Positions 1 to 6,805 are shown, counted from the stretch's first letter. The stretch: DNA of 7,719 bases from JAICWY01 sp964531205 (GCA_964531205.1 CAZHGH010000123.1:1-7719), one strand, 5' to 3'. Notes: a model not told the origin generated them from the sequence alone. Program-made: numbers and translations.

Positions 1-36
1 GAGCAGCTCGCGGCGAGAACGAGCGCTGCGAATGGT
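1..36 (-). terminator. Possible hairpin after the DUF4242 gene, cut by the window edge
   Basis: Just past the stop of the minus-strand DUF4242 gene, bases 4-11 (GCAGCTCG) can pair with 20-29 (CGAGCGCTGC) if two bases bulge out, leaving a loop of about eight bases. A GC-rich stem directly behind a stop codon fits a transcription terminator. The window ends before a T-tract could be seen on the minus strand, so this is only a candidate. No other gene can be recognised in these 36 bases. Confidence 0.2.
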
Positions 37-288
37 CTACACGCCCTGCTGAACTTCGATGATTTGATCGGCTTCGAGGCCGTGCGCTTCACGGTGTACT
101 TTCGCTGCGGATTCAGCGTCAGGCGCGCTGACGAGGCAAAACACCTTTCCGCTTCCCTCGTCAAACCAATACTGTAAATACTCTACGCCGTATTTGCCCT
201 GTGTCTGCACGTCCGCTTCATGAGCGTGTTTGACCGCATCGGCGGTTAAGCCGTCGACTTTGTTGTGGATGTCCATGAAAAGGGGCAT
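37..288 (-). CDS. DUF4242 family protein, SCO4226-like nickel-binding protein
   Basis: This 83-residue protein begins MPLFMDIHNKVDGL and contains the run YLQYWFDEGSGKVFCLVSAP followed by AHREAHG-type residues (VHREAHGL, 64-71). These are the marks of the DUF4242 family, whose studied member SCO4226 of Streptomyces is a small ferredoxin-fold protein reported to bind nickel. The length matches that family (about 80 residues). Histidines at 8, 21, 23, 65 and 69 are potential metal ligands; which ones bind is not visible from sequence alone. The reading frame stays open upstream to 495, but the start at 288 is preferred. It lies 7 bases after a good AGGAGA ribosome binding site, the upstream extension resembles no known protein, and that extension would overlap the divergent regulator gene. 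No signal peptide is seen, so it is probably cytoplasmic. It shares a 175-base control region with the large regulator gene, which may control it (inference). The physiological role of the family is unsettled. Confidence 0.87.
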   Translation of the reverse strand: MPLFMDIHNKVDGLTADAVKHAHEADVQTQGKYGVEYLQYWFDEGSGKVFCLVSAPDAESAAKVHREAHGLEADQIIEVQQGV

Positions 289-463
289 GTTGGTTTCTCC
301 TATTCGCCTGGTGATACAAAGGATGCTCACAGAATTGCGAAAGGAAAAGGAAAATGTGAAACGGGCTAGCGCTCGTTCGCATACATCAGGCGACTTTTCG
401 ATTGCAGGCTCGCCGCCCGGCTGGTGCCTAAAACTCCGGTAGGTTTCGCGTTGCGGGGTTTTT
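289..463. promoter_or_regulatory. Divergent control region between the DUF4242 and BTAD regulator genes
   Basis: These 175 bases must carry promoters for both outward-facing genes. No strong consensus pair is visible on either strand. The best plus-strand candidate is TTGCAG at 402-407 followed by the A-rich CCTAAA at 427-432, with a spacer (19) longer than ideal. The best minus-strand candidate is the region around 311-336, equally weak. The region also carries an inverted repeat, TCGCCTGGTG at 304-313 and CATCAGGCGA at 384-393 (9 of 10 positions complementary, 70 bases apart), and a purine-rich tract at about 337-362. Regulators of the BTAD class often act on their own neighbourhood, so operator sites here are plausible but unproven. 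Confidence 0.4.
296..301 (-). promoter_or_regulatory. Ribosome binding site of the DUF4242 gene
   Basis: On the minus strand this reads AGGAGA, 7 bases before the ATG at 288. It fixes the short 83-residue start rather than the longer open frame. Confidence 0.7.
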
Positions 464-3400
464 ATGTACGACGCCGGCGATAACGGGCTTCGCATTCATC
501 TCCTCGGTCAACCGCGGTTTTACTACAATGGCGAGCCCTACGCGTTCCATAGCCGTCCACGCGCCCTCGTGCTGTTGACGTTTCTGTTACTGCACCGTGG
601 CGCGCACCTCACACGCGATCTCATTGCGTTTACGCTTTGGCCGGATGACAGCGAGACCGAGGCGCGCGGCAAACTGCGCCGGCACCTGCACCAACTTACC
701 AGTGCATTGCCGCAATCGGCGGTACCGTACGTTGTATCTCAAGAAGAAACGATCTCGTGGAACGATCGCGCGGGCGTTTGGGTTGACGTCGACGAGTTCG
801 AGCGTTGCATATCGGATGAATCGCGCGAAGCACACGCCATTGATCTCTATGAAGGCGACCTCGCTCTTGCGGTGTACGACGACTGGATCGCGCCGATTCG
901 CGAGCGTTTTCGCCGCCGATACGTTGGTACGCTCGAACGGTTGCTGCTGCGTGCACGCAGCCGGCGAGAATTTCCGCTCGCCATGAACTACGCGGAGCGA
1001 ATCCTCGCGAATGACCCGTGGCGCGAGGACATCGTGCGCCAATTCGCATCCATTCGCTATGAAAGCGGCGATCGCGCCGGCGCCTTACGCGAGATTGACG
1101 TATTCGCGCGGCGTCTTGCCGGTGAGATGAACGTCGAGCTGATGCCGGAGACGCTTGCGTTACGAGCGTTGATGCTGCGTGGCGGCGCACTGCCGGACGC
1201 TGCAACGCACGAGTTCGTTGAGCGGGGCTCGTCGACGAGCGCTTTTCCGTTTGTCGGCCGCGCCGGCGAGTTGCAGCGGCTAGCCGACGCGTGGCGTTTT
1301 GCTGCGCAGGGGCACGGCAAAGTCGTGCTGATAGGCGGTGAGGCCGGAATCGGCAAGACGCGTCTCGCGAACGAGCTCGCGCTTTTAGCCAGTACGCAAG
1401 GCGCCCGGATTTTGCGGGGTACGACCTCTTCTCCGGAGCAGGTACCGTACCAACCTATCGTCGAGGCGTTGCGCGACGCGCTGCCGTTTCTGACGCTCGT
1501 CGATGTGCGGCCCATTTGGTTAGCTACAATCGCTGCCGTAGTGCCGGAACTTGCATTGCGCCAAACCGACCTTCCCGCTTTGCCGGCAATCGACGCAGCC
1601 CGCGAACGCACACGATTGATGGAAGGTTTGACAGCGGTCGTGCAGGCGCTTTCGCGGCAACGGCCGTTGCTGATCGTTTTGGAGGACTTGCAGTGGGCGG
1701 GCGAGGCGACGCTTTTTGCTCTCGAGTATTTGGCGCGTCGTGTCGCAGCGTTCCCCGCGCTCATTTTGGCAACGTATCGCAACGAGGGCGCTGAAGTTGC
1801 ACGTGCGGTTCGACCGTTACGGCGTAAGCTGCAATTTGAAAATCTCGCCGATCATCTGTCGCTGGGCGGTCTTTCGAGCGCGGCGATTTGCGATCTTGCG
1901 GGTAGCATTCCAAGCCTTGCTGCAGAAGCTGCCGCGATTGGCGCACACGTTCACGCAGTCAGCGGCGGAAATCCGCTTTTCGCGATCGAGTTACTGCGCG
2001 AAAGCGATGAAACGGGCGTGCGTGAAGCATCCTCGCGCTTCTTGCAGGCGATGATAGAGGTTCGCACGCACCGCGCTTCGGAAACTGCCCGCAGGATCGC
2101 TGAAATCGCAAGCGTCGTCGGCGCGACCTTCGATGCAGATCTCTTGCACGAAGTCTCGGGTCTGCCGGAGAATGCCGTGCTGGATGCGTTGAGTGAATTG
2201 CTCGATCGCAGTTTGATACGGGAGGTCGGCCGGGTTCATTTCGCGTTCGCGTTCAGTCACCAACTGATCGCGTCTACTCTTTACGAAGACATCGAGCCGG
2301 CACGCCGCGCGCAGTGGCATCGCCGCGTCGCCTCCACAATCGAGCGATTATCGAGCGATCGCGACGACGTTGCGGGTAGTTTAGCGCATCACTACGACAA
2401 TGCAGGTGAGCCGGAAAAGGCCGCGCAGTACTATTTCATTTCCGCGCAACGAAGTTTTGCGGTTTTTGCAAACCAAGAAGCTCTTGCGGGTGCGACACGC
2501 GGACTCGAGCTTGCAATGGGCGCGCAGCAACGGCGCGAACTGCTGGGATTGCGCGAACGGATACTCGCACGTCTTGGCGACCGCGACGCACAGCTTGCCG
2601 ACATCGAAGCGCTGGAAGAGCTCGCGCGCGATGATGACAGCCGCATGGATGTTGTGTGGCGGCGGGCACAATGGGCTCGAGCTCTTGGAGAGCTGGCCGA
2701 CGAGGCGCGCTACCTCGAATATTTTTCGCAGCGAGCGCGCGCGAGCAACGATCTCACGCGTCAAGCCGCCGCGTATCGCGCCTGCGCGCGGAACTTGATG
2801 CTTCGCAGTCACTACGCAGAAGCCGCAGCGGCAGCGCAAGCGGCGATCGATATCGACCGCAATCGCGACGATCCGGCAGGCGCGATTGACGCGCTTTGCC
2901 TGCTTTCGGAGATCGCAGTCAATCGCGGCGATGCGTCCGGATCGGAGAAGGCCCTCGACGAGGCGCGTGTCCTCGCCGAAGACACCTCCGACGCGTCGTT
3001 GATCGCACGCGTTGCAATGACGTCCGCCGGCGTCGCGATTATGTGCCGCGATTTTGCGCGTGCGTTAACCGATTCGCAAGAGGCGCATCGGCGCTACCGG
3101 GAAATCGGCGATCGCGAAGGCGAGGCCGAGGCCGGTACACGCGTTGCATCCGCGCTATCGTTTCAGCTCCGGTTTGAAGAAGCTGCGGCAGAGTTTGCGG
3201 CCGCCGCGAGCATCTATCGCGCCTTAGGGAATAGACTTCAACTCGCATATTTGCTGTTCAATCAAACCGGAAGCCAAATGCAACTCGGACTCTTGGACGA
3301 CGCACGTTCGTCGCTGACGGATGCGCTAGAAATATTCGAATCCTTTGACGATACGCGTGGCCGCGCGGCAGCACTGACCAATCTGAGCATGGTGCGGCTG

Positions 3401-3919
3401 CTCCAGCAAGCGCCTCAAGAAGCAAAAGAGATTGGGTTACAGGCGCTCCGCGCGTCGCGAGAGATCGCGAATTCCGTAATCGAGGCGGGGGCACTTGCGA
3501 ACCTGGGAAACGCCGAACGCGAGTTAGGCGACCTGGATGCCGCTTTGAAGCATATGCAGGAAGCGATCGCGATTCGCGAACGGCTGAACCGTTCGGCGAC
3601 GTTCGAAGAACTAGCCGACCTTGCGTTGGCCCAGATGAAAGCCGGAGATGGGGCGGCCTTACAAACGGCCGACGATATCATGCAACGCGCCGACGCGTCC
3701 GGCGAGAACACGGTTTGGCCGCACTACTGTTTCTGGGCTGCCGCGCGCGTGTACCATCAGTGCGGCAACGCGAGTAAAGCCGCGGCGGCGTTGCGGCGCG
3801 CACAAGAGTTGGTGACGTTGCAGCTCGACGCGATGGCAGACGAGCGCTCACGGTTCGCCTTCCGCGAACTCACGTCGGTTCGGGCCATCGCCGCAGCGCA
3901 AAGCGACTCTTGGCCTTAA
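464..3919 (+). CDS. BTAD-domain transcriptional regulator with STAND/AAA ATPase core and TPR tail
   Basis: This is a 1151-residue signal-transducing regulator. Residues 8-95 form a winged-helix DNA-binding domain of the OmpR/SARP type. Residues 103-240 form the bacterial transcriptional activation domain (BTAD; note YEGDL at 129-133 and the helical repeats after it). Residues 262-440 form an AAA_16/STAND ATPase, opening with FPFVGRAGEL, with Walker A GEAGIGKT at 292-299, Walker B-like LLIVLEDLQW at 402-411 and a sensor strand ALILATYRN at 432-440. Residues from about 640 to 1130 are TPR-like helical pairs, typical of ligand- or partner-sensing tails. The order matches AfsR/MalT-like STAND regulators: ATP binding plus an inducer opens the protein so that the N-terminal domain can bind DNA. 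No C-terminal LuxR helix-turn-helix is present, so DNA contact must be N-terminal. The ATG at 464 has only a G-rich stretch (GCGGGG, about 453-458) as ribosome binding site. The inducer and targets are unknown; the divergent DUF4242 gene and the following SnoaL-like gene are the first candidates. Confidence 0.93.
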   Translation: MYDAGDNGLRIHLLGQPRFYYNGEPYAFHSRPRALVLLTFLLLHRGAHLTRDLIAFTLWPDDSETEARGKLRRHLHQLTSALPQSAVPYVVSQEETISWNDRAGVWVDVDEFERCISDESREAHAIDLYEGDLALAVYDDWIAPIRERFRRRYVGTLERLLLRARSRREFPLAMNYAERILANDPWREDIVRQFASIRYESGDRAGALREIDVFARRLAGEMNVELMPETLALRALMLRGGALPDAATHEFVERGSSTSAFPFVGRAGELQRLADAWRFAAQGHGKVVLIGGEAGIGKTRLANELALLASTQGARILRGTTSSPEQVPYQPIVEALRDALPFLTLVDVRPIWLATIAAVVPELALRQTDLPALPAIDAARERTRLMEGLTAVVQALSRQRPLLIVLEDLQWAGEATLFALEYLARRVAAFPALILATYRNEGAEVARAVRPLRRKLQFENLADHLSLGGLSSAAICDLAGSIPSLAAEAAAIGAHVHAVSGGNPLFAIELLRESDETGVREASSRFLQAMIEVRTHRASETARRIAEIASVVGATFDADLLHEVSGLPENAVLDALSELLDRSLIREVGRVHFAFAFSHQLIASTLYEDIEPARRAQWHRRVASTIERLSSDRDDVAGSLAHHYDNAGEPEKAAQYYFISAQRSFAVFANQEALAGATRGLELAMGAQQRRELLGLRERILARLGDRDAQLADIEALEELARDDDSRMDVVWRRAQWARALGELADEARYLEYFSQRARASNDLTRQAAAYRACARNLMLRSHYAEAAAAAQAAIDIDRNRDDPAGAIDALCLLSEIAVNRGDASGSEKALDEARVLAEDTSDASLIARVAMTSAGVAIMCRDFARALTDSQEAHRRYREIGDREGEAEAGTRVASALSFQLRFEEAAAEFAAAASIYRALGNRLQLAYLLFNQTGSQMQLGLLDDARSSLTDALEIFESFDDTRGRAAALTNLSMVRLLQQAPQEAKEIGLQALRASREIANSVIEAGALANLGNAERELGDLDAALKHMQEAIAIRERLNRSATFEELADLALAQMKAGDGAALQTADDIMQRADASGENTVWPHYCFWAAARVYHQCGNASKAAAALRRAQELVTLQLDAMADERSRFAFRELTSVRAIAAAQSDSWP

Positions 3920-3934
3920 CCGCGCCTCGGGACA

Positions 3935-3963
3935 TTGACGGGACGGCCGCGTGATACCATACG
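3935..3963 (+). promoter_or_regulatory. Weak promoter candidate for the SnoaL-like gene
   Basis: TTGACG at 3935-3940 matches the -35 consensus well, and CATACG at 3958-3963 lies 17 bases further on but matches the -10 consensus at only three of six positions. If used, transcription would begin almost at the ATG at 3968, giving a leaderless message. That would agree with the absence of a clear ribosome binding site. The alternative is simple read-through from the regulator gene, which ends 48 bases upstream of the ATG. Confidence 0.25.
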
Positions 3964-3967
3964 AACC

Positions 3968-4354
3968 ATGAATGTTTCGCGCGCACCGACTACCGGTATG
4001 CTTGAAGACCTACTCGACGCCTTCAATCGCCATGACCTTGATGCGATCATGAATTTCTTCACGGAGAGTCCTGTCTTAGAGATGCCGCGTGGTACGGAAC
4101 CATGTGGTACACGCGCGGTGGGACGCGAGAACGTACGCGCTTTGCTTTCCACCCGCTTCGAAGGGTTACCCGATGTCCACTATTCGGAAGATCAGCACTT
4201 CGTTTGCGGCGATCGCGGGGTTTCCGAGTGGCTGCTCACCGGTACTACGCCGGAAGGGCAAAAGCTCTGCCTACGCGGATGCGATCTCTTTGATTTTCAA
4301 GGCGGAAAAATCAGCAGGAAGAACTCGTTTTGGAAAATTGTCGAGGATCTCTAG
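3968..4354 (+). CDS. SnoaL-like / nuclear transport factor 2 fold protein
   Basis: This 128-residue protein has the pattern of small NTF2-fold proteins of the SnoaL/ketosteroid-isomerase-like group. It has an N-terminal helix (LEDLLDAFNRHDLDAIMNFF, residues 12-31), a strand with VLEMPRG (36-42), then GRENVRALLSTRFEGLPDVHY (52-72), and a C-terminal sheet GVSEWLLTGTTPEG (84-97) and RGCDLFDFQGGKISRKNSFWKIVE (103-126). The cone-shaped fold holds a pocket that in relatives binds or isomerises small hydrophobic molecules; many members have no assigned reaction, and the substrate here cannot be read from the sequence. The length is normal for a single domain, with no signal peptide. An in-frame TTG at 3935 would add 11 residues of unconvincing sequence, so the ATG at 3968 is chosen. 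It lies 48 bases after the regulator on the same strand, so co-transcription is possible, and it converges on the aldolase gene. Confidence 0.88.
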   Translation: MNVSRAPTTGMLEDLLDAFNRHDLDAIMNFFTESPVLEMPRGTEPCGTRAVGRENVRALLSTRFEGLPDVHYSEDQHFVCGDRGVSEWLLTGTTPEGQKLCLRGCDLFDFQGGKISRKNSFWKIVEDL

Positions 4355-4372
4355 CGCGACGTTAGATCTTCG

Positions 4373-5506
4373 TCAACGCATTGCACCGCGCGCTGCTATG
4401 GGCCACAGAGACTCGACTCGTCCGTTGCGCACGCCGACGTACCACTCGTGGCGGTCGACGGTTGGATCGCAATGGCCGGGAACGAGGCGGAGTTTTTCAC
4501 CGAGTTGTGGCGCACGCGTATCCGAAGCGAATTCAAGTGTTCCGTGCTCGTCCGAAGCGTCGACATAGGCGAGATCCGGCCGTTGCCAAACCAGCGGCAA
4601 ACCGGAGTCGATCGTCACCGCCTTGTGTCCTGCGTCGAGTACGGCTACGCCCGTGCGCGGCGTGCTCATCACGGTGGACAACACGAACAGCGATTGGCGA
4701 AACGTGCTAACCGGATTGCCGTTTGCATCGAGATTGCGCGCGTAGTCGGCGTCCATGAAGCAATAGCTGCCAGGTTGAATTTCGGTGTATACGCCCGACG
4801 CGATTTCATGCTCGAACGTTCCTGTGCCGCCGCCGGTTACCACGGGACATTCTAAACCGAACTTCGCGAGTGCATCGAGCGTGCGTCGAACCGCGCCGGC
4901 AGCGTGGTCGATCGCCGCAGCGCGTTCTTCAGGAAGGCGGCGATGTTGCGCGCTGCCGTGATACGCTTGCAGACCCCCGAACGTCAAGTGCGTCGATTGC
5001 GTGATGCGCCGTGCAAGGAGCGCCGCGCGCTCGCCGGGCTCCACTCCGCAACGGCCTTGACCTGCGTCGATCTCGACGTAAACGGAAAGCTGCACCGATG
5101 CATCGGTAGCCGCGATTTCGATCGCCTCAACGTGTGCGTCGCTATCTGCGCAGATCGCCACGTTGGCAAGTCGCGACAACGCGGCGAAGCGTGCGAGTTT
5201 TGAGGCACCCACAACTTCGTTACTTACGAGAACATCGCGCACGCCGCCCCGAACCATGGCTTCCGCTTCGCCGACTTTTTGCACGCATTGACCTACGGCG
5301 CCGCGTGTAATCTGCAAGTCCGCGATCGCCGGCGACTTGTGCGCTTTTGCGTGCGGACGCAATCGCACACCGGTGCGCGCGATGAGTTGCGCCATCTTAT
5401 CGAGGTTGTATTCTAACGCGTCGAGATCGAGCAACAGCGCGGGCGTGTCTATCTCGTCTTCTCGCTGCCCAACTACCGCCGGCGGGCCTTGCAACGTAGA
5501 TTCCAT
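4373..5506 (-). CDS. PLP-dependent D-threonine aldolase / D-serine dehydratase-like enzyme
   Basis: This 377-residue enzyme has the alanine-racemase-type TIM barrel (fold type III) followed by a D-serine-dehydratase-like C-terminal domain. After EIDTPALLLDLDALEYNLDK (18-37) comes RLRPHAKAHK (48-57), where Lys54 sits at the PLP-binding position of the family. EIDAGQGRCGV (145-155) and the glycine-rich phosphate-binding stretch VTGGGTGTFEHE (223-234) follow, then the C-terminal VPGHCDPTVDRHEWY (342-356). The His345-x-Asp347 pair in that last segment corresponds to the divalent-metal site of D-threonine aldolases; D-serine dehydratases of this fold are known for His-x-Cys instead. A retro-aldol cleavage of D-threonine or another D-3-hydroxy amino acid to glycine and an aldehyde is therefore the best guess; exact substrate is open. 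It is cytoplasmic. The start at 5506 is preferred to the upstream one at 5572 because the latter would overlap the divergent DoxX gene and adds 22 non-family residues. An AAAGG lies 8 or so bases upstream. Confidence 0.88.
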   Translation of the reverse strand: MESTLQGPPAVVGQREDEIDTPALLLDLDALEYNLDKMAQLIARTGVRLRPHAKAHKSPAIADLQITRGAVGQCVQKVGEAEAMVRGGVRDVLVSNEVVGASKLARFAALSRLANVAICADSDAHVEAIEIAATDASVQLSVYVEIDAGQGRCGVEPGERAALLARRITQSTHLTFGGLQAYHGSAQHRRLPEERAAAIDHAAGAVRRTLDALAKFGLECPVVTGGGTGTFEHEIASGVYTEIQPGSYCFMDADYARNLDANGNPVSTFRQSLFVLSTVMSTPRTGVAVLDAGHKAVTIDSGLPLVWQRPDLAYVDASDEHGTLEFASDTRAPQLGEKLRLVPGHCDPTVDRHEWYVGVRNGRVESLWPIAARGAMR

Positions 5507-5559
5507 GAAAGGACCTTTCGAAGGGTCACAAGCCCGGACATGCGGCCGTTGCATTTGGC
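5507..5559. promoter_or_regulatory. Short divergent region with nested palindromes, probable operator
   Basis: Only 53 bases separate the aldolase and DoxX-like start codons. They hold a perfect 13-base palindrome, GAAAGG-A-CCTTTC (5507-5519), that overlaps a 16-base palindrome, GACCTTTCGAAGGGTC (5512-5527), in which seven of eight base pairs are symmetric. The first also covers the aldolase ribosome binding site, so binding here could block both transcription and translation of the aldolase. No convincing -35/-10 pair is visible on either strand; a TACAAT on the minus strand (5571-5576) lies inside the DoxX gene and could serve the aldolase, but lacks a -35 partner. The regulator is unknown. 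Confidence 0.45.
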
Positions 5560-6345
5560 ATGAAAACGGCATTGTACGCGAGGACGGTCTTCGGCACTTC
5601 GGCGGTGCTGTTCGGCATTATTGCGTTGATGTGGCATGACGCCGACACGTGGCAAAGTCTGCGCAGTATCTGGAAGCTGCCTTTCGGCACAATCATCGGC
5701 GACTTTCTTATGATCGCACAAATTGCCGGCGGAATCGCGTTGCTATTCCCGCGCACCGCCCGCTTAGCGTCGGTAATTCTCGGTATTGTGTATGTGCTTT
5801 TCTCGCTGGCTTGCGTTCCCGGCATCATCGCGGCGCCCGCGGTCTTTGCGCAGTACGACGGCTTCTTCGAACAGTTCTGCTTATTGTGCGGCGCAATTGC
5901 CGTTTACGCGGCAAGTCAGCCGGATGCAGCGCGGGCTCTAACGCTCGGCCGAGTGGCGCGCCTTGGGCTTGGGCTGTGCGCGATATCATTCATGCTGGCT
6001 CAAGCAATCTATATTCGTGTGACAGCTGCATTGGTTCCGGCGTGGATTCCGCCAAACCAAATGTTTTGGGCAATACTCACGACGATTGCGTTTGGGCTTG
6101 CGGCGGTAGCCATTCTCATCAATCGACAGGCGGGGCTTGCAATGCGCTTGATGGCACTGATGACCGGACTCTTTGGTGTATTCGTATGGATGCCGCTCCT
6201 CGCCGCTCATCCTGAGGCGCATCTGAATTGGTCTGAATTCGCCCTGACTCTGCTGATTACGGGGGCGGCATGGACGGTGGCCGATAACAACGCTATTTTA
6301 GTTTTCAACTTTGCAGATAGTGGGCAACAGTCGGCACATGCGTGA
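5560..6345 (+). CDS. DoxX-like polytopic membrane protein
   Basis: This 261-residue protein is almost entirely hydrophobic, with about eight likely membrane segments (roughly residues 7-26, 45-63, 67-89, 103-118, 130-155, 166-187, 192-213 and 224-242). The layout of two four-helix halves, the opening RTVFGTSAVLFGIIALMWHD, the internal VPAWIPPNQMFW (159-170) and the closing pattern with WSEFALTLLITGAAW (224-238) resemble the DoxX-like family. Some DoxX relatives are quinone- or redox-linked membrane proteins, but most, including this type, have no assigned reaction. I see no catalytic motif. Cysteines at 85, 107, 110 and 140 are present; Cys107 and Cys110 form a CLLC motif within a membrane segment. 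The start at 5560 has no good ribosome binding site; the family match supports it nonetheless. The gene ends 8 bases inside the next gene, which suggests coupled translation. Assignment rests on pattern recognition of hydrophobic layout and a few motifs, so it is less certain than the soluble enzymes here. Confidence 0.75.
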   Translation: MKTALYARTVFGTSAVLFGIIALMWHDADTWQSLRSIWKLPFGTIIGDFLMIAQIAGGIALLFPRTARLASVILGIVYVLFSLACVPGIIAAPAVFAQYDGFFEQFCLLCGAIAVYAASQPDAARALTLGRVARLGLGLCAISFMLAQAIYIRVTAALVPAWIPPNQMFWAILTTIAFGLAAVAILINRQAGLAMRLMALMTGLFGVFVWMPLLAAHPEAHLNWSEFALTLLITGAAWTVADNNAILVFNFADSGQQSAHA

Positions 6346-6766
6346 TGTAAACGAGCAATCCGCGCAGCGTACGCGCACACATGCTGTAGCAAAGATTAGC
6401 GTGCAGAGTTCTGAAGCGAAGCCCTACGACGAGACCGCCGGCCCGGCATTAATGGAAATCCATATATGCGAAACGTTTACGGGAGATCTGAGCGGCGAAT
6501 CAGCGGTGCGGGCTCTACAGGTACAACGCGAAGGTCATTCTGCCAATCTCGTGAGCTTGCAACGATTCCGCGGAACACTGGACGGACGTAAGGGCACCTT
6601 CGTGCTTCAAGGTCAGGAAAGCGTCGAAAACGGCACGATCAGCGCGAGCTGGTTTGTCGTTGCCGGATCGGGAACAGACGATCTTTCCGGCCTGCGTGGC
6701 GAGGGCGGCTTTAAAGGCGCCTTCGGAAAATCCAGCGATGGAACGCTGGATTATTGGTTCGAATGA
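6338..6766 (+). CDS. DUF3224 family protein
   Basis: This 142-residue protein carries the consecutive marks of DUF3224. They are a beta-rich opening (HAVAKISVQSSEAKPYDE, 15-32), FTGDLSGES (47-55) as the first glycine-containing hairpin, LQRFRGTLDGRKGTFVLQ (74-91), the signature VVAGSGTDDLSGLRGEGGF (107-125), and a closing TLDYWF. Members are small beta-barrel proteins of unknown function, related by shape to the allene-oxide-cyclase/lipocalin-like barrel group (family knowledge, not shown here). There is no signal peptide or membrane segment. The ATG at 6338 is chosen because it includes the full N-terminal strand; a TTG at 6311 would add nine residues, and ATG 6452 would cut the domain. The start overlaps the stop of the DoxX-like gene by 8 bases with no clear ribosome binding site, so translation probably re-initiates from the upstream gene. 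The two products may therefore be made in fixed ratio. Confidence 0.85.
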   Translation: MRDVNEQSAQRTRTHAVAKISVQSSEAKPYDETAGPALMEIHICETFTGDLSGESAVRALQVQREGHSANLVSLQRFRGTLDGRKGTFVLQGQESVENGTISASWFVVAGSGTDDLSGLRGEGGFKGAFGKSSDGTLDYWFE

Positions 6767-6792
6767 TGTAGCTACGTTCGCTGCCGCTGTCT

Positions 6793-6798
6793 TATACT
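6793..6798 (+). promoter_or_regulatory. -10 element of the first secreted-protein gene
   Basis: TATACT matches the -10 consensus at five of six positions and lies 23 bases before the ATG at 6822, leaving room for a leader of about 17 bases that holds the ribosome binding site. No TTGACA-like element is found at the usual spacing (around 6770), so the promoter may depend on an activator or an alternative sigma factor. Confidence 0.45.
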
Positions 6799-6805
6799 GA
6801 ACGAA

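Noticed and set aside
1..178. Plus-strand open frame from the window edge to about 178, as the tail of an upstream gene
   Set aside because: It runs opposite the DUF4242 coding sequence, and its translation shows no recognisable domain; it is an antisense shadow.
365..374. GCTAGC/AGCGCT short palindromes in the regulator promoter region
   Set aside because: Six-base palindromes are expected by chance in GC-rich DNA, and they do not align with a promoter element.
289..495. Upstream extension of the DUF4242 frame to a 152-residue protein
   Set aside because: The extension is basic, low in family resemblance, overlaps the divergent regulator gene, and the start at 288 has a good AGGAGA ribosome binding site.
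1057..1782. Long open frame (241 codons) on the minus strand inside the regulator gene
   Set aside because: It is Ser/Arg/Ala-rich with no domain signature and lies opposite the conserved BTAD/ATPase coding sequence; it is a GC-driven shadow.
4355..4372. Bidirectional terminator between the convergent SnoaL-like and aldolase genes
   Set aside because: GACG (4358-4361) and CGTC (4371-4374) can pair around AGATCT, but the stem is only four base pairs and no T-run flanks it; not enough to call.
4089..4568. Plus-strand frame of 159 codons across the SnoaL-like end and the aldolase C-terminus
   Set aside because: It overlaps two genes with clear family motifs in other frames, and its translation resembles nothing.
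5507..5572. Longer aldolase start 22 codons upstream
   Set aside because: It would overlap the divergent DoxX-like start, and the added residues are not part of the enzyme family.
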